Positions 32,001 through 37,274 of a DNA stretch of 37,274 nt are shown piece after piece (within the stretch, counting starts at the first letter, position 1; every line of letters starts with the position of its first letter). The notes under the pieces were generated by a model. That model made no database searches. It had not been told where the DNA came from and saw only the letters and a list, made by a program, of their open reading frames with translations. The DNA is from Chthonomonas calidirosea. GTDB lineage: Bacteria > Armatimonadota > Chthonomonadetes > Chthonomonadales > CAJBBX01. The translations under genes were made by a program, and so were the position numbers. The stretch covers positions 1 through 37,274 of the forward strand of contig DYKI01000027.1 in the NCBI GenBank assembly GCA_020722705.1, written 5' to 3'.

Positions 32001-34388
32001 ACCTACGCCATGGCAACGGTGTCTCCGGCGTTCCGCCGTGATCACACGCTGGACGACTCGTTGTACACGCGCATCCGTGAGCATGTGGAGACCCGGCACA
32101 GTGCACCACCGGTCCTGCGATATGACGGCAAGCGCATCATAGCCGAGAACGCCGCCGCCCTGTTGCCCATCGAACGCGCATATATCCACGAGTTCCACAG
32201 CAGAGGCGAAGCCGCGCGTTACGATCCCGGCCAAGGGCTGTACTTCGTTGAGCGCGTTCGGAGCGCTGACAACTCACAGGCGCTTCGATTGCGTGCTTCG
32301 CGGGCAGCCTTCGTGGTGCGGTCGCCGTACAGACACGTCGCCATGTGGCGGGGCAGTATCGTGCCCAGCACAGTTGAGCGAGGCCCCACGTTCATGGTGC
32401 TCGGCCAGCCTTTCGAGATTTCGTTGAACGACCGATCGGGCGCGGAGACACTGGTGCTGGGCGGTCGGAATGCCCGCTTCGGCCGCCGTTCCGTAAGCAT
32501 TCTCGGACCGGCCAACGAGAAGATATGCGATTTGACCAGGAAGGACGACGGCGTGCTGATAACGCCGGTGGATCGTGAGGACCGTACTCCCTGGCGAGTC
32601 TTTCGGGATGGAGTCCGCCTCGTGGAGCAATCACGTCTAGGGCCGAACCAGGTCCTCACGTTCGTGCGCAACTCGCAGTCCGGGGATGGAGCCCTGCGAT
32701 TCACGTTGCTGTATGCCGGCACTCGTGGAGAGGGATTCGCCGTCGTCCGATGGTGCAACGGCAACTGGAGGCGGTTCATCGGCAACCAGGGTCCCGTCCC
32801 GTTGATCTACTGCATTGGCGAAGCAGGCGATGCCAGAGTGGCTTCTCTTCCCGACGATTCCGATCGTTCCCGCTCTTTTTCGCCGGACACCGAACTGGCA
32901 CTGACGATTGATCCGCAGCTGCACTCGGACCTGCAGACCTCCACAGAGGAGTGGGCGCGCGCTCAGCCTGTCTTCCGCAGGGCCTCTGTCCGACCGGCAT
33001 ATTCCGTCTCGGCGGTCGTTGTTGATGCATTCTCAGGCCACGTGCTGGCGCTGCCGTCGTGGCCATGGAGCGACCCATCGGACGCTTCGGTGGTTCGCGA
33101 GAATCTCATGGCACGAGTGGCGGACCGAGAGATGCTCTACGTCAACCACAATATGACCCGACATGTTGTCGGTTCGACCATCAAACCGATGGTGCTGAGC
33201 ACAGCGGCCGTTGCGCTCCATCCCGTTCGCAATAGGTTATCGTTCGATCGGCTGAACGCTCTCGCGTGGGAGAATCCACACGGGTACCTTGGCGGCACAA
33301 AGCGCATCAGATTGGAGAGCAGATTCGGCCTGAATACGAACGGGGGCATCACCCGTCTACGTGATCCTTCGCGCATGGACATGACATCTTTTCTCGTCCG
33401 CTCGTATGATTGGCCGTCCGTGCTGATCGGCTCACTATGCTTGGCAACCAGCCCTAATGATGCATGGCGTTGCTTAAGGCGAGATACGCCGCGCCCTGAC
33501 TTTGATATCGGGGGCGCCAAGTACACGCTCGATCTTCTGCACAGCGGGACAGACCTATTCAACGAGAACGGGACTCCGCACATGAGCAACTGGCCCCGGA
33601 GCATGCTGTTCCGCGGCCTTGCCGAGCTGTTTGGGGGTGCAGTCACCACCAGAATGGACGCACCCGGCTCCAGCATCGAGGCCGTGGGGACATGGAGCGA
33701 GGAGGCCAAAGCGATGTTCCCAACCCTCACGCGGGGATGGAAGCCGGGCTCGAAACAGGGGGAGTTCGAGACATGGCTGCGTCGCTCCACTTTCGAACCC
33801 ACCGTGATCGCGCCCACGCAGATGACCCGCACAAGGGCTGATCTTGTCAACTTCCTTATCGGAGCCGATCCATGCCTCTGGTCAAACCTGGCCATGGCGC
33901 GTGCCGCTGCGCGTCTGGCATCAGGTCGGTACGTTACGCTAACGCTCGAAACGGGAACAAGCGAAACGCGCGAGTTTGAGCCGCTCCCGCCGCCGCTAGA
34001 TGACCGCGACTTCCGCGAGCGGAGGCTCTACTCTCCGATGGAGCAGGTGCGTCTGGCCGGTGGCACCGCTCGATCCCTTGCTCCCAACGGTCGCCACGGC
34101 ATCGCCACGCCACCCGGTTACCGCATTCTGGTAAAGACGGGCACGATGGAGTGGCGCACTCGGGCAGGCAAGCGTGGGCTCGCCGACGACGAGACGCTGA
34201 TGTTCGTCGTCGGGAGATGGAACCCGGCGCGACGTTCCTTTGTGCCGGATCTGACCGTGGCGGGCTACTTGTATCTTCAGGGATCGAAACCCACAGACGA
34301 CAGTCCCATGCTCAAGTTCGCCTATGGCAACCGGATACTGAACAGTTGCATCCGCTATCTGCAGCAACGAGAAGCGGCGAATCGGTGA
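29022..34388 (+). CDS. SEDS (RodA/FtsW) glycosyltransferase fused to a PBP transpeptidase
   Basis: A 1788-residue membrane protein. Three transmembrane helices (about 8-82), an extracytoplasmic domain (about 85-480), then more helices lead into a SEDS region (about 630-970). There SDLVFSTWLAVEHG (D853) matches the RodA motif TDFIFAVLAEELG, whose Asp (D262 in E. coli RodA) is catalytic, and NLVPFTGQDIPLLGL matches the conserved loop before the last helices. The C-terminal third is class-B PBP-like: LALTIDPQLH, VVVDAFSGHVLALPSWPW, the active-site S-x-x-K in GSTIKP (S1385, K1388) and KTGT at 1705-1708. The SxN motif is unclear (SYD at 1461 or SPN at 1477). It would polymerise and cross-link peptidoglycan as one chain. 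The SD is weak, so translation may be coupled to the previous gene 9 bp away. Confidence 0.85.
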   Translation: MRNLPVLRIILFAGLIIGVTVLELLLGLKALGWCLFLLLAATVLVAGVYPLVPPSDQRRLLMIYSGVGWAVLTLMSAAYMSPIGPWRIRERDRVRIQHTGYFVSSARSGEAKVSFRGIPSTDTAGANRPADAHTQWIGFRDAVLFDDEHITLTSRCDGGKVLSWHAQAFMNRTPLRVGDECRNIPPERQLTSQRALRIQWVTEGVRRYLAVSWPGPDSRALIYDQGTLTPEAASELQGGVEIARRGLRDGQSLAVMLQDAWPDITRNRHDVPYPGATSDPSFADFLRRITLVRLRRDDQSSAIGILGPGIKYPNTVEAVFIGDRPAAEQSREIAFDIAPGKDGGRLVQCGLGQSNLLRLELPARVERDPVYGDILRIRRRERRVWPLPPTDKPFLIASSPNMLFADGYLVDTGNPSRPFLVRGRITDGYRTMLVADSAPVGRSGSARSATPWRAAPLGQDMLIGDHAQGISLRAATTDSAVKWNVAALVLTVIFACAVWLIWSRMPKPGNLGLAACIAWTMAASILTVRLIIAYRLAVLPPDDADARQVAVVFASPLMISIWALVGVPLAMMLGFAIGSRGVSGSRSRIMIPRWAARTLGVLRGAVHHPRRRPPRQARRRTPPLLGRMRSSILKYWQQGAYLLPLLVVISGYTVTRPNVTTKMLGVSALAALAAAGPEILNPLGKRLRAWTTTSYAAWILLCYGLWLPRDPGSIVQLFPISAALLSLRAFRSITSSNPRCPKGLLMGGAGLLTVMLFIGLRYAAGTLPIPFLQRVLSPAGDTAALRFVTLGSRVAEAEGDASGHALRMPSVLRHSKQSWHMMLNIAEARYAPRGYGGARVARGAMTYGTSTSDLVFSTWLAVEHGAASACLVLALYAMVGAGLLLAVNAIHEEHSNPELYTAPILAIALYVVLNTLYMAAANVNLVPFTGQDIPLLGLRSHADWITCAMLLCGACWMIARAGATPSRQSSLLPILHRLSSPALGIMALTLVWITYAMATVSPAFRRDHTLDDSLYTRIREHVETRHSAPPVLRYDGKRIIAENAAALLPIERAYIHEFHSRGEAARYDPGQGLYFVERVRSADNSQALRLRASRAAFVVRSPYRHVAMWRGSIVPSTVERGPTFMVLGQPFEISLNDRSGAETLVLGGRNARFGRRSVSILGPANEKICDLTRKDDGVLITPVDREDRTPWRVFRDGVRLVEQSRLGPNQVLTFVRNSQSGDGALRFTLLYAGTRGEGFAVVRWCNGNWRRFIGNQGPVPLIYCIGEAGDARVASLPDDSDRSRSFSPDTELALTIDPQLHSDLQTSTEEWARAQPVFRRASVRPAYSVSAVVVDAFSGHVLALPSWPWSDPSDASVVRENLMARVADREMLYVNHNMTRHVVGSTIKPMVLSTAAVALHPVRNRLSFDRLNALAWENPHGYLGGTKRIRLESRFGLNTNGGITRLRDPSRMDMTSFLVRSYDWPSVLIGSLCLATSPNDAWRCLRRDTPRPDFDIGGAKYTLDLLHSGTDLFNENGTPHMSNWPRSMLFRGLAELFGGAVTTRMDAPGSSIEAVGTWSEEAKAMFPTLTRGWKPGSKQGEFETWLRRSTFEPTVIAPTQMTRTRADLVNFLIGADPCLWSNLAMARAAARLASGRYVTLTLETGTSETREFEPLPPPLDDRDFRERRLYSPMEQVRLAGGTARSLAPNGRHGIATPPGYRILVKTGTMEWRTRAGKRGLADDETLMFVVGRWNPARRSFVPDLTVAGYLYLQGSKPTDDSPMLKFAYGNRILNSCIRYLQQREAANR

Positions 34389-34401
34389 TCAGCCAGTCCC
34401 G

Positions 34402-35715
34402 ATGATTCGATACTGCCGCCACTGCAGGGTCGTACCGCCTGATCGGGCAATCGTCTGCCCCGAGTGCGGCATGCCACTTCCGCCGGTGTCGCCACAACCG
34501 ACGGTGCGCTCGAATGCGTCAGGGGACGACCTCAGCGCCGACCGACATGCCCTTGCTGCTCCGGCCGACGTTCAGACTTCGGTGCCGACTCTCGGAGCGT
34601 ACTTGGCGCGAGCAAGCGGACACGAGCGTGGGAAAGCACGCGCGATCTTCAGGTGGCTGGCGGCCAACGTAGACTACGACGTTGCAGCCCTAGCCGCGTT
34701 TTCCATGCCGTCGGCCGGCCCGGACGATGTGCTACGCCGGCGGCGAGCGGTCTGCCAGGGCTTCTCGGATCTCTTCGTTGCCCTCGCCCAGACCGCCGGA
34801 CTCGACGCAGCGGCTGTCTCGGGATACGCTCGCGGTGCATCGTACCGCGTCGGCGAACCGTACACCGAGCACGACCGACATGCGTGGAATGCGGTTAAGT
34901 GCGAAGGACGCTGGATGCTCATTGATCCTACCTGGGGTGCCGGTCACGTTGACGTGCGCAGCTCCGGCTACACTCGATGCTTCGATCCCTTCTGGTTCTT
35001 CACGCCGCCGGAGCAGTTCATTCACACCCACTGGCCGTCGGACACCAGATGGCAACTGCTGTCGCGCCCCATGAGTCAGTCCGAGCAGGAGGCACTCCCC
35101 TACTATCGCTCCGAGTGGTTCACGCACGGGCTATCAGCCAATCATCTGCACGGACACACGATCACTTGTACCGGCTCGACAGAGATCACGATCCATGCGC
35201 CCGACGGCGTTACGGTGATGGGGCAGCTTGCAGAGCATAACGCCGACGGCGAGCCGCCATGGACGCTGTCGCAGCACGACGGGTCAGGCTGGGCCGTGCG
35301 CGTCGTTACGCCGTCCGTCGGATCACACATTCTCCGTCTCTATTGCATGCCGGCCGCCGCCGTCGCCTATACGTGGTGTGCCGATCTCAGGATCACGGCA
35401 AGTCACCTGGCGTCGCGCCCGGTCCCATTTCCTCACCAACTGGCCGGCTTCGCACAGCACCGAGCGCGCCTGGTATCTCCGGTCGCAGGCTTGCTCCGCA
35501 GCGGCGACCGCGTGCACTTTGAGGTGCACTGTCCCGCGGTTGCCGACATTGCTGTGATCCAGGGCAAGGAGTGGACACACCTCAGACGTGTAGGGGCGGC
35601 CTTTTCCGGCGATGTCAGGGTGAAGCCGGGCCGCTTGGCGGTGGCTGCGTGTGCCGCAACTCGACGAACGACACAGCGCAGCTATGAGTTCTTGCTTCAG
35701 TATGATGTGCGTTGA
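34402..35715 (+). CDS. Zinc-ribbon and transglutaminase-like protein
   Basis: A 437-residue protein. A zinc ribbon (CRHC at about 5-8, CPEC at about 19-22) opens it. Residues about 60-190 are a transglutaminase/kyphoscoliosis-like fold with the triad Cys118 (RAVCQGFSDLF), His160 (DRHAWNAVK) and Asp175 (MLIDPTWG). The C-terminal 240 residues are beta-rich, with two sandwich-like repeats (ITIHAPDGVTVMGQL, VHFEVHCPAVADIAV). No signal peptide, so probably cytosolic. Such folds act as proteases or cross-linkers or just bind peptides. It starts 13 bp after the wall-synthase stop with no clear SD and ends the cluster, facing a minus-strand gene. Confidence 0.85.
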   Translation: MIRYCRHCRVVPPDRAIVCPECGMPLPPVSPQPTVRSNASGDDLSADRHALAAPADVQTSVPTLGAYLARASGHERGKARAIFRWLAANVDYDVAALAAFSMPSAGPDDVLRRRRAVCQGFSDLFVALAQTAGLDAAAVSGYARGASYRVGEPYTEHDRHAWNAVKCEGRWMLIDPTWGAGHVDVRSSGYTRCFDPFWFFTPPEQFIHTHWPSDTRWQLLSRPMSQSEQEALPYYRSEWFTHGLSANHLHGHTITCTGSTEITIHAPDGVTVMGQLAEHNADGEPPWTLSQHDGSGWAVRVVTPSVGSHILRLYCMPAAAVAYTWCADLRITASHLASRPVPFPHQLAGFAQHRARLVSPVAGLLRSGDRVHFEVHCPAVADIAVIQGKEWTHLRRVGAAFSGDVRVKPGRLAVAACAATRRTTQRSYEFLLQYDVR

Positions 35716-35761
35716 CCGCGGACTTGCCTCGGTCTGCACTGGGCCGCTGCCCGGACTGCAG

Positions 35762-36661
35762 TCAGCCCATGGGACTCGCCCACACGAACTCCCGGCTCGC
35801 CGGGTCCACCAGACCCATGCCTCCATCGCGGTTGGGGAAACGCCATGAGCGCGGGTGGTTGAGGCAGACACATAGAGTTTCGCCGATCCGGTACGGCTCG
35901 GGCGGGTCGTGGTAATGGCCATGCATCATGAGGCGCGGCTGAAGCCGCCGGATGAGGCGGGTGATCGTCTCCGAACCGGCATCCTGAGTAATGCGCAAAG
36001 ATGCTCCAGCCGGGCCGTCGTGGCAGATAAGGATGTCCACCGAGCACGGCGCCAGCCCCATTAGCGCCTCGACTTCCCTACGCGTGAAGTATCTGTCGGG
36101 GAAGTCTTCCTCGACCCACTCCGCGGCGGCATGTGTTCCACGAGCCGCAATGCCGCCGAGACCGGCGACTGTTATGGTGCGGTCTTGAATTTCGAGGGCG
36201 ACAGGCCTCTTGTATATGTGGTGGAGCCCTTGCGCAGATCCGATCTGTCCATCGCCGTCCTCCGGCAGCAGACCGAAGTCCTCGTGGTTCCCGCGCACAA
36301 AGTACGTGGGAATGGATATCCGGCGCGCTCCACTTAGGAACTCGTCGGCACCCAACTCGGACACGTCCTGTTCCGCATACCGCCTGGTGGCCTTGTCGAG
36401 TCCCGGTGACGCTGAGAACAAGCCGATGTCGCCGCACTGCAGCACCAGACTGATACGCGCCGCGGCGCTCGGCTCCGTCTTGGGGGCGCAATACTCGCAG
36501 TAGGTGAACATGGCATCCCATGTCCCATGCACGTCGCCAAACACCGCGATCCAGACAGGCTCCGACATGATCTGCATGGTTGGAGCACCGGTCGGCATGT
36601 TCCTGCTTGTGGCGCGTTCTTCAGGACGTGCATCATCAAGGACGCTATGTGCCCGGGTCAT
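35762..36661 (-). CDS. Calcineurin-like metallophosphoesterase
   Basis: 299 residues if it starts at 36661, where the ATG overlaps the stop of the upstream frame (ATGA). Later in-frame ATGs at 36598 and 36577 are possible, because the fold only begins near residue 36. Metal-ligand motifs are complete: FGDVHG (D43, H45), CGDIG (D78), RGNHEDF (N125, H126), ILICHDGP and MHGHYH. A tail motif CLNHP follows. The family hydrolyses phosphomonoesters or diesters with two metals; substrate unknown. It converges on the transglutaminase-like gene with 46 bp between the stops and is not part of the plus-strand cluster. Confidence 0.88.
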   Translation of the reverse strand: MTRAHSVLDDARPEERATSRNMPTGAPTMQIMSEPVWIAVFGDVHGTWDAMFTYCEYCAPKTEPSAAARISLVLQCGDIGLFSASPGLDKATRRYAEQDVSELGADEFLSGARRISIPTYFVRGNHEDFGLLPEDGDGQIGSAQGLHHIYKRPVALEIQDRTITVAGLGGIAARGTHAAAEWVEEDFPDRYFTRREVEALMGLAPCSVDILICHDGPAGASLRITQDAGSETITRLIRRLQPRLMMHGHYHDPPEPYRIGETLCVCLNHPRSWRFPNRDGGMGLVDPASREFVWASPMG

Positions 36662-37027
36662 CGGCTCACGGGGGTAACAGCATCCTCGCCTGATGGTACG
36701 GGGCTGTCGTTGCGGGGCGGCAAGCCCATGGCCAGCAGCGTCACGGCGCGTCCATCGTGCAGCTTCCTGCACCACACGGCCGTGGAGCCGTAGTTCGTGC
36801 CACATGTCGGGCAGACCTTACCGGCGGGCCGCAAGCAGCCCGCGGCGACGAGGAGCAGGGCCGCCAAGATCGACGTCTCGAAGAAAGCATGGCGGTGCTT
36901 CGAGATCAGAGACCATCTGCGCCGCGTTTGCCGTGTCGAGCGCAGGCATGTACTCCTTGCCTCCGAACACACAGCGCTTCAGGTACTCATAGACTTCGAG
37001 GTTCTCGCGCTTCACATTCATGCTCAT
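36658..37027 (-). pseudogene. Zinc-ribbon protein gene, apparently frameshifted
   Basis: Two overlapping minus-strand frames look like halves of one gene. The first starts at 37027 (MSMNVKRENLEVYEYLKR...) and reads well to about 36905, then turns Arg/Pro-rich and stops at 36818. The second becomes protein-like at about 36905: KHRHAFFETS, a hydrophobic stretch ILAALLLVAAGC, then a zinc ribbon CPTCGTNYGSTAVWC followed by DGRAVTLL, ending at 36658. A one-base indel near 36905 would join them into one protein of about 120 residues with a membrane-like helix and a zinc ribbon. Its stop overlaps the metallophosphoesterase ATG. Could be a true frameshift or a sequence error. Confidence 0.5.
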
Positions 37028-37274
37028 CGGACACCACCAGACTTCGATCGCGCAGTGACGACGCCGTTACGACCGGGAGCAGACCTGCTTAGATCGAACA
37101 TGGCTGCACCGGAGTCAGAGCGCGGCGCGGCAACAACCTAGACTGGCGGGAAGCCGACCCATGCGGCACCGGATATGACTCCGCTGACAGGATCGAGGAG
37201 CAACGGGGTGAGCCCTGGACTGGTACTACTCCGTTAAGTATCATCCACCGGCAGCGGGCGTCTGCAAGCTGGAC
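37028..37274. other. Right-end stretch without a supported gene
   Basis: 247 bp upstream of the minus-strand zinc-ribbon/metallophosphoesterase pair. It should contain their promoter, but none is clear. No gene, repeat or hairpin recognised. Confidence 0.4.

Noticed and set aside
1-37274. tRNA, rRNA or CRISPR arrays
   Set aside because: No cloverleaf-like, rRNA-like or regularly spaced repeat pattern was noticed; a dedicated scan was not possible here.

Overview
The window is a GC-rich (roughly 60% by eye) bacterial chromosome segment with short gene spacing, many ATGA-type overlaps and good Shine-Dalgarno (SD) sequences. I cannot assign a species. Heptamer-like short tandem repeats in the one long non-coding stretch, large multidomain proteins and a SEDS glycosyltransferase fused to a transpeptidase suggest a peptidoglycan-containing, little-studied lineage (Armatimonadota- or Chloroflexota-like is only a guess). 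No tRNA, rRNA, CRISPR array or transposase was seen.

Left flank (1-2550): an archaeal-type AAA ATPase with a DUF234-like nuclease-like tail lies behind a 24-bp dyad. It converges on a minus-strand pair, a SWIM zinc-finger protein followed by a Rad52-like annealing protein, each with a hairpin leader just before its SD. Positions 2549-3537 are non-coding with low-complexity repeats.

First plus-strand cluster (3538-10979): a small membrane protein, a secreted protein, two soluble proteins of unknown function (one with a dense Cys cluster), a 1007-aa protein with a Lon-type S16 protease domain placed in front of a P-loop ATPase, a GNAT-like acetyltransferase and a small membrane protein. A minus-strand GNAT gene (10999-11544) separates it from the second cluster.

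Second plus-strand cluster (11877-35715, about 24 kb, probably one operon or a few nested units): three tandem TerY-like VWA genes (the middle one frameshifted), a PP2C phosphatase, two TerY-P-type kinases that share an identical N-terminal half, a secreted-VWA/transmembrane/Hsp70-like fusion of about 1480 aa, a membrane-anchored helical protein, a second Hsp70-like protein, a bitopic signal-peptide protein, a 1788-aa SEDS (RodA/FtsW)-transpeptidase fusion, and a zinc-ribbon transglutaminase-like protein. I read this as a TerY-P phospho-signalling triad (VWA + PP2C + kinase) wired to actin-fold ATPases and to a cell-wall synthase. It parallels in logic the actinobacterial PstP-RodA-PbpA-PknA-PknB cluster but is built from different parts. 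This functional reading is inference from domain content and gene order. The right end carries a metallophosphoesterase and an upstream zinc-ribbon gene that looks frameshifted, both on the minus strand.

Two stretches of perfect identity (672 bp between VWA copies, 610 bp between kinase copies) sit inside otherwise diverged paralogs. They point to recent gene conversion, or to an assembly artefact that needs long reads to exclude.
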